NCBI GenBank assembly: GCA_963169355.1
Contig: CAUJCR010000028.1
Location: forward strand, 62,001 to 126,000
Direction of reading: 5' to 3'
DNA from: Bacteroidota bacterium
Lineage (GTDB): Bacteria > Bacteroidota > Bacteroidia > B-17B0 > Aurantibacillaceae
Length of the DNA stretch: 64,000 nt
Shown here: piece by piece, positions 17,930 through 26,547 of the stretch
How positions within the stretch are numbered: the stretch's first letter is position 1
How the letters are laid out: each line of letters opens with the position of its first letter
Translations under genes and position numbers: made by a program
The notes under the pieces: model-generated
Told to the model about the DNA's origin: nothing
What the model saw: only the letters and a program-made list of their open reading frames with translations
Databases searched by the model: none

Positions 17930-19132
17930 TTGAAACCAATATTGGAAATTAAACATATAAGTAAAAAATTTAAAATCTTTCATGAACAACAGCCTTATTT
18001 AAGCTTGCGTGATTCAATTGTTGGGCTTTTCAATAATAAAAAAACTAGAGAAGATTTTTGGGCTTTAAGAGATGTTACCTTTGATGTCTTTCCTGGTGAT
18101 ACAATAGGTATAATAGGTAAAAATGGAGCAGGAAAATCAACCTTATTAAAAATTCTTTCTAAAATTACCCCTCCAACTTCAGGAAAAATAATTGGACGGG
18201 GGCGTATCGCAAGCTTATTAGAAGTGGGAACAGGGTTTCATTCTGAATTAAGCGGAAGAGAAAATATCTTCATGAATGGTTCTATTCTTGGTATGCGTCG
18301 ATCAGAAATTCTAAAGAATTTTGATGCTATAGTTGATTTTGCCGGTGTAGAGAAATTTATTGACACTCCATTAAAGCACTATAGTAGCGGTATGCAATTA
18401 AGATTAGCATTCGCAGTAGCAGCATTTCTTGAAAATGAAGTATTGATAATTGATGAGGTTTTAGCTGTTGGCGATTTAGAGTTTCAGAAAAAATGCCTCG
18501 GGAAGATGGAAGATGTTAGTAAAAGTGGGCGAACAATATTGTTTGTAAGTCATAACTTAAGCGCACTAAAAAGCTTATGCTCAAAAGGAATTTGTTTAAA
18601 GGATGGGAAATCGAGTTTTATAGGAAATTCAACAGAAGCTATTAGTTACTATCTTGACAGTAGAAAGGAACATATCTCAATTGTAAAACAATTCGACAGT
18701 AGTTATCAAAAAGAAGATTTTTCACTTCATTCAATTAAAATTTGTAATAGTGTCTCTGACAATGCGAATATAATTGTAGATAATTTACCAATCGAAATTA
18801 AGACAAATATAGAAATTCATAATCAAGGGAATTATCATATTAGTTATCATATAAAAAATGATTTAAATGAATTATTATTCGCCTTTTATAATTACAATAG
18901 TGGTGTAACCTTAAAAAAAGGGCATAACAATTTAACCTGTATGGTTCCATCTACCTTCCTTCAACCTGGATATTACTCTTTAAACTTATATATTGTAAAA
19001 GATGCGGTATATCCTATTTTTATTGAAGAAGAAATTATAAGTTTTAATATCATTGAGGGACAAGTAGTAACTGGAATAAATGCAAGTTCTCTTCCAGGGT
19101 ATATTCGTCCTAAATTTGAATGGAGTAATTAA
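17930..19132 (+). CDS. wzt: Polysaccharide ABC transporter ATPase (Wzt type) with C-terminal carbohydrate-binding extension
   Basis: 400 residues from a TTG start; an in-frame stop lies five codons upstream and no ATG fits. Walker A GKNGAGKST (63-71), ABC signature YSSGM (151-155), Walker B VLIIDE (171-176) and the switch histidine in SHN follow in order. About 140 residues extend past the nucleotide-binding domain (260-400, beta-rich), matching the Wzt C-terminal domain that in O9a/O12-type systems recognises the modified non-reducing end of the glycan before export. This implies an ABC-dependent, end-capped O-antigen or capsule. Confidence 0.92.
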   Translation: MKPILEIKHISKKFKIFHEQQPYLSLRDSIVGLFNNKKTREDFWALRDVTFDVFPGDTIGIIGKNGAGKSTLLKILSKITPPTSGKIIGRGRIASLLEVGTGFHSELSGRENIFMNGSILGMRRSEILKNFDAIVDFAGVEKFIDTPLKHYSSGMQLRLAFAVAAFLENEVLIIDEVLAVGDLEFQKKCLGKMEDVSKSGRTILFVSHNLSALKSLCSKGICLKDGKSSFIGNSTEAISYYLDSRKEHISIVKQFDSSYQKEDFSLHSIKICNSVSDNANIIVDNLPIEIKTNIEIHNQGNYHISYHIKNDLNELLFAFYNYNSGVTLKKGHNNLTCMVPSTFLQPGYYSLNLYIVKDAVYPIFIEEEIISFNIIEGQVVTGINASSLPGYIRPKFEWSN

Positions 19133-19134
19133 GA

Positions 19135-20217
19135 ATGAGTATGATAACAGTAACAAAAACATTTTTCCCACCACTTAATGAATATGAAAGTCAACTTAAA
19201 AGAGTTTGGAAGAATGAATGGATTACAAACAGAGGAGAATTAGTTATTGAATTAGAACATAAATTAAAAGAATATCTTAAATTAGATAATATCCTTATAA
19301 CAACAAATGGCACTATACCATTACAAATTGCACTAAAATTACTTGGAAATGGTGGCGAGGTTATAACCACACCTTTCAGTTACATCGCTACATCATCTTC
19401 TATTGTTTGGGAAGGTTGTATTCCAATATTTGTTGATATTCATCCTGAATACCTTACAATTGACGAAGCAAAAATAGAATCAGCCATAAACGAAAGAACC
19501 ACAGCTATACTTGCCACACATGTTTTCGGTAATCCTTGTAATATTGAGAGTATTCAAAAAATTGCTTCAAAGTATAATTTAAAGGTAATTTATGATGCTG
19601 CTCATTGTTTTGGTGTAGAGTATAACCAAATTTCTATTTTTGAATATGGTGACATTAGTACTTGTAGTTTTCATGCAACAAAAATTTTTCATACTGGGGA
19701 AGGTGGTGCAATAATTAGCAATAACAAAGAACTTTCTCATAAATGTTTTTATTCACATAATTTTGGTCATAATGGTCCTTTAGATTTTCATGGGTTAGGG
19801 ATTAACGGTAAGATTTCTGAGTTACAAGCAGCAATGGGATTGGCTGTATTTCCATATATTAATGCAATTTTAGAGGATAGGAAAAGAATAGGTGAAACCT
19901 ATAACTCGTTAATTAATTTTAACACTATATCTAAACTAAGAATAAGAGAAAATACAAAATGGAATTATAGTTATTATCCAGTTATACTTCCATCAGAGGA
20001 AAAATTATTAAAAACAATTGAAATATTAGGTACTAAAAATGTAATTCCAAGAAGATATTTTTACCCTTCGTTAAATACAATAAAATATTTAGGTTCTCAA
20101 AAAATGGCGATATCAGAAAGTATATCAAAGCGAATAATTTGTTTACCAATGTACTATAACTTAAGTGAAAAAGATATTTCAATGATTTCTGAAGTACTAA
20201 ATATGGTTAATCTCTAA
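19135..20217 (+). CDS. DegT/DnrJ/EryC1-family sugar aminotransferase
   Basis: 360 residues, starting 2 nt after wzt's stop. Fold-type I PLP enzyme with PLP lysine Lys183 in FHATKIFHTGEGG and the active-site segment YDAAHCFG (153-160). It is only distantly similar to the WecE protein at 11559. The closest functional class is sugar aminotransferases that place an amino group on a dTDP- or UDP-keto sugar (FdtB/QdtB/PseC type); the exact sugar cannot be read. Position after wzm-wzt ties it to the same glycan. Confidence 0.85.
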   Translation: MSMITVTKTFFPPLNEYESQLKRVWKNEWITNRGELVIELEHKLKEYLKLDNILITTNGTIPLQIALKLLGNGGEVITTPFSYIATSSSIVWEGCIPIFVDIHPEYLTIDEAKIESAINERTTAILATHVFGNPCNIESIQKIASKYNLKVIYDAAHCFGVEYNQISIFEYGDISTCSFHATKIFHTGEGGAIISNNKELSHKCFYSHNFGHNGPLDFHGLGINGKISELQAAMGLAVFPYINAILEDRKRIGETYNSLINFNTISKLRIRENTKWNYSYYPVILPSEEKLLKTIEILGTKNVIPRRYFYPSLNTIKYLGSQKMAISESISKRIICLPMYYNLSEKDISMISEVLNMVNL

Positions 20218-20251
20218 TCAATTTTATATTTTTTAATTTATATCATGGAGT

Positions 20252-21427
20252 ATGAGAGTTAAAAAAAAGATTCTTTTTATAGTTGATTTTCCTGATTGGG
20301 CCTTTCATAATATGATTAAAGAAGTTATTGTGAATTTAGACAGCGAATATGAATTTTACTGGGACTTTTCTTCATTATTTTCGTACGGTAAAACAGAATA
20401 TAAGGTTAATACAACTAAAGCAATACTATTTAATCTTATAAACTCAATTAAACTATTGATTAGTAAATTAAATTTATTCAATTCCTTTAATGTTGTTTAT
20501 TTTTTATCTTTAAAGGAGAACAGCATATCAAGCTATATATCAGAAAACTGCAATAATTTTTATTTTAATAAGGTATTTTATAAAAGAAAAATATTACGTT
20601 ATAATAAAAATTACGATTTAATATTTCACATGGATTATTATTATCAATATTCCACCAACAAATTACCTCACCAAGTAAAGGATAACAACTATATTGTTGG
20701 AATATACACTGAAGGTTTTCCGCATAATGGCCCAAATTATGATCACAAGGCAAATATTGATATTTCTAGAATTACTCAAGATAAATTTTTTGAAAAGTAT
20801 ATAAAGAAATATAAAGCCTTAATTGTTGGTTCTGAAAATTTATTAAATCAATATTCAGCATATAATATACCTAAATACTTTTGTACTGCTATTTATAGAG
20901 AATCTGAATTTAAAGTATCTGAGCAGTCAAAATTCTTCAATGAGTATTTGGTAATTGGATGGACAGGAAATCCCACAAGAGAGTTTAAAGGGTTTGAAAC
21001 GATTATCAAACCAGCTATTGAAAAAGTTAGAAATTCAGGCAGGAAAGTTATACTAAAAACACAGTTTTCTGGAACATATACTGAGTTGATTGATTTTTAT
21101 AAAGATGTTAGTCTTTGTTTAATTGCATCGAGTGCTGACACGGGCCCTTCAATGTTTGTTGAAAGTAGTTTATCAGGAATTCCCTGCATTTCAACTAAAA
21201 TAGGATTTCCCAATATGGTAATTATAGATGGAGAAAATGGTTTTTTAATTGAACGAAATGTTGATTCCTTTTATAAAAAGATTTGCTATTGTTATGATAA
21301 TCGAGAGGTATTAGCTCAGTTTTCAATGAGAATCAGAAACGATTATATGCAAAAATTGGGAAACAAAATATTAATGAATAATTGGAGAAAGGTAATTAAG
21401 GAAATAATTTCAAATAGTAAAAATTAG
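20252..21427 (+). CDS. Group 1 (GT4-like) glycosyltransferase
   Basis: 391 residues, no signal or membrane segment. The N-terminal half is poorly conserved. The C-terminal half has the GT-B donor-binding pattern: WTGNPTREFKGFETI (about 232-246), then the acidic loop SADTGPSMFVESSLSGIPCISTKIG (about 291-315), in which the E-x(7)-E-like glutamate binds the nucleotide sugar. Predicted retaining transferase for the surface glycan. It is the last intact plus-strand gene before the inverted block, and the following 514 bp hold only a pseudogene. Confidence 0.8.
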   Translation: MRVKKKILFIVDFPDWAFHNMIKEVIVNLDSEYEFYWDFSSLFSYGKTEYKVNTTKAILFNLINSIKLLISKLNLFNSFNVVYFLSLKENSISSYISENCNNFYFNKVFYKRKILRYNKNYDLIFHMDYYYQYSTNKLPHQVKDNNYIVGIYTEGFPHNGPNYDHKANIDISRITQDKFFEKYIKKYKALIVGSENLLNQYSAYNIPKYFCTAIYRESEFKVSEQSKFFNEYLVIGWTGNPTREFKGFETIIKPAIEKVRNSGRKVILKTQFSGTYTELIDFYKDVSLCLIASSADTGPSMFVESSLSGIPCISTKIGFPNMVIIDGENGFLIERNVDSFYKKICYCYDNREVLAQFSMRIRNDYMQKLGNKILMNNWRKVIKEIISNSKN

Positions 21428-21941
21428 GATTTATATTAAATTTAGTTTTAAAGAAAAATATACAAAGTATTAGATTAAAGTGGAAAAGTAAAAAAAATTA
21501 ATGATACTTTATTTACAATAACTATATTTACTATTTTTAAACCTAATATATGCCCCTTCCTCTCATTTATAGTTGGATTCAGAAATCGTGAATACGAACG
21601 TGTTAAACTTTTTTAGAAAGTCTTTCATTTCAATCAGATAAAGATCTTGTAGTAATTCTTGTCGATTTTTGCACTACAGAGGAAATTTCTATCGAAATAA
21701 AAGATTTAATCCTAAATAGACAGTAGTTTTTTTCAAGGAAGATATTGGTCGGAAACCCTTGACATAATTGACTTTTTCAAGAAAAATTTTTATTACTATG
21801 CAGAAGAAAATACTTCAAGGAACAAGCATTGAAAAGCAAGACCTAGTAATGGAATTACTTAATTTAGTTGTTTCTACTGTCTATTTACGGTTTAATTGTG
21901 TAAGCTCACAATAAATTATGATTATTCCTTAGTGAAAGAAA
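21428..21941. other. 514-bp intergenic stretch between convergent genes
   Basis: This is the only gap above 300 bp. Apart from the pseudogene at 21550-21830 it is very AT-rich. I see no convincing ORF, terminator hairpin or RNA gene in 21428-21549 or 21831-21941. It is the left junction of the minus-strand block. Confidence 0.6.
21550..21830 (+). pseudogene. Decayed paralogue of the glycosyltransferase at 26548
   Basis: After the ATG at 21550 one extra C shifts the frame (ATGCCCCTTCC against ATGCCCTTCC in the intact gene). The shifted frames then read FLSFIVGFRNRE-Y-ERVKLF, then LESLSFQSDKDLVVILVDFCTTEE, then DIIDFFKKNF. These align in order with residues 3-21, about 21-46 and 94-103 of the protein at 26548-27669. 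There are at least two frameshifts and an internal deletion of about 20 residues, and the rest of the gene is missing. The nucleotide identity is high only in the first ~50 bp, so this is an old or divergent copy. Confidence 0.82.
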
Positions 21942-23441
21942 TTATTTATTTACATTAAAACAGTGGCTTGCCTTCGAGGTATAAAATAAAATATTACAAT
22001 CATTAGTTGGAATAATTATTTGTTTTGTTTCATCTACAGATTTATTAAGATACTTATTAAGCTCGAATGCATATTCTGCGTTGTTATATTCAATTCTAAG
22101 CATATCTGTGTTCTTATGATGGTTATTAATTATTTCCGCTATACTTTCAAATTCATTCAAATGTTTAGTATTTGAATCTATGCCCCAATAAATACTAAAG
22201 GTGGATATTAGCACAATTATTAAATGTAAGAATAAGCAAGTTCCCAATATTCCATTGAATTTTATATTAAAAATTGAATACGCAAATAAAATAATAAAAA
22301 ACGGCGTTGAAAAAATAGAATAACATGTTTGAAAGGAAATTATATGACCTGATACTACGGCTAGAAAACAAGCATATAATATGGATGAAATAGATAACAT
22401 TACTAGTGATAGAACTGGAAGATTGGTTCTGATATTCATTTTTATTCCGTAGAATATAAGAGCAAATGGAATTAATAATAAAGGTGATAAATACAAAATT
22501 TTGAATGTAAAATTCTGCAAAGTGTTACCTGAAAAGAACAATAAATTTTGTAATATCCCGCCGAAAAAATATTTAAAACTAATTTTGCCATAAAATGAAT
22601 TATTTGGATCTTGTATAGATAATTTTTGATAATTTACATTTCTTTCAGTTACTGCTTTTAAAGCTTCTGCTCCATATAAATTATACCAAAAAAATAATAT
22701 CATAAATATAGAAAACGAGAAAAACAATATTAATCTGACTTTATCTTTATTTAAACTATTCTTGTAAATTATCAAAAGTATAATATGAGATATTAATATA
22801 TATATGGTGGAATAATGGGATAGAAATGCACATAAAAAGGAAATAGAGTATAATATATAATCAGTATAATTTATATTAGCCTTTTTTATTATTCTAAATA
22901 TTAAAAAAGTGGAAATTAAACAAAATAAAATTGCCATAGAATATGTTCGCCCCTCTTGCGAATAGGTAATAAGGTGAGGATGTATTGAAGCAAAGAACAT
23001 TGCAATAAGTGCAATATTTTTATTCTCAAATATTAGATCACATAAAGCATATACAAGTATTACCACTAGTACACCTAACAGAACACTCAACAATCTTACA
23101 GAAAAATCAGAATTCCCAAGAAGCAATGTCCAAAAATGCAAAGTGGTAACATAGAGCACTCCATTACCCCCATCGCCTTTTTGAACAGACATCAACACAT
23201 TATTTAAATTATTACTATTATTAAAATCTGCATGATAGAATGGTGTTCCATTATCTAAACTCATCGTTAACATTCCATTCGCCTCTAATACTGATAACTT
23301 TTCATCTGCCCAAGTTTCATAACTAGAGAGTGTAATTAACCTAAGTATTAATGCTAATAATATAATCAACAATTTGCCATTTACAACCAAATCAAATTTC
23401 TGTAAAACATCGGTTGAAAGTTGAGAATTATAGAATTTCAT
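21942..23441 (-). CDS. Integral-membrane GT39/ArnT-like glycosyltransferase
   Basis: 499 residues with about 11 hydrophobic helices. The first periplasmic loop has the acidic motif YETWADEKLSVLEANG, where Asp-Glu matches the catalytic acidic residues of GT-C enzymes (ArnT, PMT, GT39/83). A small soluble domain follows the last helix (about 430-499). Such enzymes transfer a sugar from a polyprenyl-phosphate donor on the periplasmic side. Its start overlaps the stop of the DPM1-like gene upstream by 4 nt, which fits: that enzyme would make the polyprenyl-phosphate-sugar donor. Confidence 0.8.
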   Translation of the reverse strand: MKFYNSQLSTDVLQKFDLVVNGKLLIILLALILRLITLSSYETWADEKLSVLEANGMLTMSLDNGTPFYHADFNNSNNLNNVLMSVQKGDGGNGVLYVTTLHFWTLLLGNSDFSVRLLSVLLGVLVVILVYALCDLIFENKNIALIAMFFASIHPHLITYSQEGRTYSMAILFCLISTFLIFRIIKKANINYTDYILYSISFLCAFLSHYSTIYILISHIILLIIYKNSLNKDKVRLILFFSFSIFMILFFWYNLYGAEALKAVTERNVNYQKLSIQDPNNSFYGKISFKYFFGGILQNLLFFSGNTLQNFTFKILYLSPLLLIPFALIFYGIKMNIRTNLPVLSLVMLSISSILYACFLAVVSGHIISFQTCYSIFSTPFFIILFAYSIFNIKFNGILGTCLFLHLIIVLISTFSIYWGIDSNTKHLNEFESIAEIINNHHKNTDMLRIEYNNAEYAFELNKYLNKSVDETKQIIIPTNDCNILFYTSKASHCFNVNK

Positions 23442-24172
23442 ATATACAGATAAAATTTAGCGAGAAATCTCAAATAAGCCAAACTTGTTTTAAAGATTTT
23501 CATTTTAGATTGCCCAATACGTTTATTAGAATGTAAAACCATCGGTAGTTCAACAACTTTAGCTTTTTGCTTAATAGCTTTAATTAATATCTCAAGCATA
23601 CAAATAAAGCCTTTCTCGCTAATTATTTGCTTGTTATTTTGTTTGATTGCTCTTAGCAATGAAATAGAGTATGACCTATAAAAAGAACTTAATGTCAAAA
23701 TTTTCACATCAAAAACGAATCGAAAGAATAAGTTAGCAAAAGAGGACAATAATCGACGGAAAAAGGTCGTTTTATCAAACCCCCCCCCTTGAGCGTAAAC
23801 GGATGCTAATACCAATGAATACCCAAGTCGATTAACACAAACCATCTTTGGAAGTAAGTCAATATCCGAAGTACAATCTGCCTCTAATGTTACCACAATA
23901 TCTTCACTGTTTTGTGAATGATTTAATATCCATTCAAATCCAATATTAAATGCATTTCCTGGCCCATAATTTATACCATCTCCCAAAATAATATATTGTT
24001 CATTCTTAAAATATTCCGCTAACAATCCACTAGAATTATCTGATGAACCATCGTCCGAAAACACAAAGAACTTTTCTTCATCTGGCAAGACAGTATTCAT
24101 TTCCTTAAACAAATTCGGGATATTCTCGGCTTCATTATAAATAGGGATTAAAAGATAAATTTTTCTACTCAT
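23438..24172 (-). CDS. DPM1-like polyprenyl-phosphate sugar transferase (GT2), with a G9 tract
   Basis: 244 residues. GT2 motifs: LIPIYNEAENIPNLF (7-21), FSDDGSSDNS (38-47), and the metal-binding LEADCTSD (about 96-103). Two weakly hydrophobic segments near residues 138-160 and the C-terminus suggest membrane association. Its likely role is to transfer a sugar to a polyprenyl phosphate. Nine consecutive G (top-strand C 23779-23787) encode Gly-Gly-Gly in AQGGGFDK; slippage by one base would truncate the protein. Its ends overlap both neighbours by 4 nt (24169-24172 and 23438-23441), so the three genes are translationally coupled. Confidence 0.85.
   Translation of the reverse strand: MSRKIYLLIPIYNEAENIPNLFKEMNTVLPDEEKFFVFSDDGSSDNSSGLLAEYFKNEQYIILGDGINYGPGNAFNIGFEWILNHSQNSEDIVVTLEADCTSDIDLLPKMVCVNRLGYSLVLASVYAQGGGFDKTTFFRRLLSSFANLFFRFVFDVKILTLSSFYRSYSISLLRAIKQNNKQIISEKGFICMLEILIKAIKQKAKVVELPMVLHSNKRIGQSKMKIFKTSLAYLRFLAKFYLYI
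23779..23787 (-). repeat. Homopolymer of nine G in the glycosyltransferase coding strand
   Basis: C9 on the top strand, G9 on the coding strand, within an otherwise AT-rich gene. It is the only run of this kind I found in the window. Poly-G tracts of 8-10 in surface-glycan genes are classic slipped-strand phase-variation sites in other bacteria. Confidence 0.85.
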
Positions 24173-25284
24173 ATAGGCTGTGGCGAAAATTTTTGTTTTA
24201 AATTAAGAAAAAACCTTTCAAAGTATGAATAGCTAATATGACTGAAAAGTATGGTAAGTAAAAAGCTACACACAACTTTTAGTAAAACTAAATCCTCAGT
24301 TTTAGGAAAAACATTTAACACAACATATACAGCTACCATATGTAAAAGATAAATTCCATAACTTATCTTACCGAAATAAGTTAGTAGTTTTAGCGAGCTA
24401 ATTTTAAAAAAAGAATTAATAGAATAGTTTTGTTCAATAATAACAAAACCAAAAAACAAATAAGGTAATGAATGAAGAATAATTTGCATACCGTTTATCT
24501 CACTTAATTTTTGATAAGTTAATAACAATAACAAGCAGATAATGTAAATAATAATATGCGTATTTTTATGAAGTCTTCGTAAAGCTGAAGTCACCTTTTC
24601 TGAATAAAAAAAACAAATATAACCACAAAAGCCACCAAAAGCCAAAAAGCGGATATTACTAAAAAGATGGTAATATTTTGTTGCCCAATCTGTTTGATTT
24701 AGCCAAAAAATTTCAGAGGCGATAAATAAAAGTGTACATGCGTACAAAAAATATTTTTTATTCCCAACGAAGTAAAACAATATCGGCCAGATAAGATAAA
24801 ATTGTTCTTCAACAGCTACACTCCATTGAACACCCAAAATCCCCGTACTTGGATGCGCGTTGAATATATGGTCATAGTTTGTTCCAAACACCAAATAAAG
24901 TATAATATTTGCCTTCTCTTGATAATTATTCCCAATAATACTACTTAGATTTGGATAGATAACAAAACCAATTAAAAGTGTTAAATAATATAATGGCCAA
25001 ATACGAAGCAGTCTTCTAACATAAAAATTACCAATATTGACGTTTCCATACTTTTGTTTCTCCTGAAACATTAAAAATGTTATTAAGAACCCGCTAAGAA
25101 TAAAGAAAAAAGTTACTCCTAATATACCACCACTTCCTCCGAAAGAAAAAACAACTTGAACTTTATTATAGAAAGTTGTTTTAGGATATGAAAACCAATT
25201 TGTTACGTGAAAGAAAAAAACGGAAAGAGCGGCAATAGCACGTAATCCATCTAAATTTTCAAAGTAATGATTTTTGTTTTTCAT
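24169..25284 (-). CDS. Acyltransferase-3 family membrane protein (O-acetyltransferase)
   Basis: 371 residues from the ATG at 25282-25284, which falls 1 nt after the epimerase stop. The frame could extend 16 codons to a TTG, but that would overlap the upstream gene and add residues not typical of the family. The family signature LDGLRAIAALSVFFFHVTNW (about residues 11-30, catalytic-type His in FFHV) opens a protein of about ten membrane helices. These enzymes move acetyl or other acyl groups across the inner membrane onto sugars of LPS or exopolysaccharide. Confidence 0.88.
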   Translation of the reverse strand: MKNKNHYFENLDGLRAIAALSVFFFHVTNWFSYPKTTFYNKVQVVFSFGGSGGILGVTFFFILSGFLITFLMFQEKQKYGNVNIGNFYVRRLLRIWPLYYLTLLIGFVIYPNLSSIIGNNYQEKANIILYLVFGTNYDHIFNAHPSTGILGVQWSVAVEEQFYLIWPILFYFVGNKKYFLYACTLLFIASEIFWLNQTDWATKYYHLFSNIRFLAFGGFCGYICFFYSEKVTSALRRLHKNTHIIIYIICLLLLLTYQKLSEINGMQIILHSLPYLFFGFVIIEQNYSINSFFKISSLKLLTYFGKISYGIYLLHMVAVYVVLNVFPKTEDLVLLKVVCSFLLTILFSHISYSYFERFFLNLKQKFSPQPI

Positions 25285-25285
25285 A

Positions 25286-26260
25286 TTACTTCGAAAATAT
25301 TTCTTTAATAGTAATACGAATAGATTCCTCAAATTTCACTTTTGGTTCATAACCAAGGATCTTCTTAGCCTTACTTAAATCAGGTATGCGGCGCATAATA
25401 TCTTTATATTTTCCAAAAACTTCAGCCATTGGAACAAAGTTGATTTTCAATTCATGCCCTGTATTTGCTACTTTGTGAATTAGTTTAGCACAATCTAATA
25501 CACTCAACTCTTCATCATTGCCGATATTAATGATTTCTCCAACAGCTCCTTCATTTTCCATAGCCAAAACAGTTCCATTTACTAAATCGGTTACAAATCC
25601 CATAGAGCGTGTTTGGCTACCATCTCCATGAATTGTTACAGCTTCGTTATTCAGAATTGAACGAATAAAAATAGGAACATGCCCTCCACTCCAAGCAAAA
25701 CTTGAACGCGGACTATATCCTCCAAAATAACGGATAACAACCACGGGTACCCCATAATCGTGATGATAAGCAAACGCCATTTGTTCGCCATACAATTTTG
25801 AAACAGCATATGCCCAACGACGTATCATACTAGGTCCAATCAATAAATCACCATCTTCATTTAATGGCAATTCTGGTGACATACCATAAACATCGCTTGT
25901 TGAAGCATAAACCACCTTACATCCCCACATTTTAGCTGCTTCTAGCACATTTTCGGTACCTTTCCCATTAATGTCGAATGTCGGCATTGCGGCGTCTTTC
26001 TCTCCTATTTTCTTGAATGCGGCTAAATGAATAATCACATCAGCATCTTTTGCTAACATTTTTAAAGCATCAGCATCAGTTACATCAACTCTGTAAAATG
26101 TGAAATTTGGATTGCCTATATTGTGTTTGATGTTTTCTAACTTTCCAAATGACAAATTATCAATTCCAACTACTTTATAGTTTTTTTGTAAAAGAGTATC
26201 GATGAGATGAGAACCTATCATCCCTGCTACACCAGTTACTAAAATATTCTTATTTTTCAT
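25286..26260 (-). CDS. NAD-dependent sugar epimerase/dehydratase (extended SDR)
   Basis: 324 residues. Rossmann signature GVAGMIGSH (10-18), STSDVYG (120-126), and the catalytic pair Tyr151/Lys155 (AYAVSKLYG). The pattern is that of UDP-glucose/UDP-N-acetylglucosamine 4-epimerases and related nucleotide-sugar dehydratases; the exact substrate is unclear. Second-motif residues KIGEKDAAMP differ from the GalE protein at 38081. It is the first gene of the minus-strand block; a possible TAATTTTG box lies at 26407-26414, far upstream. Confidence 0.85.
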   Translation of the reverse strand: MKNKNILVTGVAGMIGSHLIDTLLQKNYKVVGIDNLSFGKLENIKHNIGNPNFTFYRVDVTDADALKMLAKDADVIIHLAAFKKIGEKDAAMPTFDINGKGTENVLEAAKMWGCKVVYASTSDVYGMSPELPLNEDGDLLIGPSMIRRWAYAVSKLYGEQMAFAYHHDYGVPVVVIRYFGGYSPRSSFAWSGGHVPIFIRSILNNEAVTIHGDGSQTRSMGFVTDLVNGTVLAMENEGAVGEIINIGNDEELSVLDCAKLIHKVANTGHELKINFVPMAEVFGKYKDIMRRIPDLSKAKKILGYEPKVKFEESIRITIKEIFSK

Positions 26261-26547
26261 TTTATAATCAACTTATCTTGCCTTTATTAATTATTAATGT
26301 TTACTTTGTTTTTTATGATTACCAATATTATTTTTAATATTCTATCCGCAATTTACGTCTGAAAGACTCAAATTACAAATAATTTATGATTGAGGTGAAA
26401 AATAAACAAAATTAAGTATTAAAACATCTAAATATCTTTATTATTTTTTTATCTATAATCGCTAAAAGTACAAAATAGGTTTTAATCAGCCTAGGGACAA
26501 AGTAAATAATCCAATAAAAATATTTTTATTATATTTAAAGTCGAAAT
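26261..26547. other. 287-bp divergent intergenic region
   Basis: Very AT-rich spacer between the divergent epimerase and glycosyltransferase genes. A minus-strand TAATTTTG at 26407-26414 is the only promoter-like match I see. No RNA gene, repeat or terminator was recognised. Confidence 0.5.
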
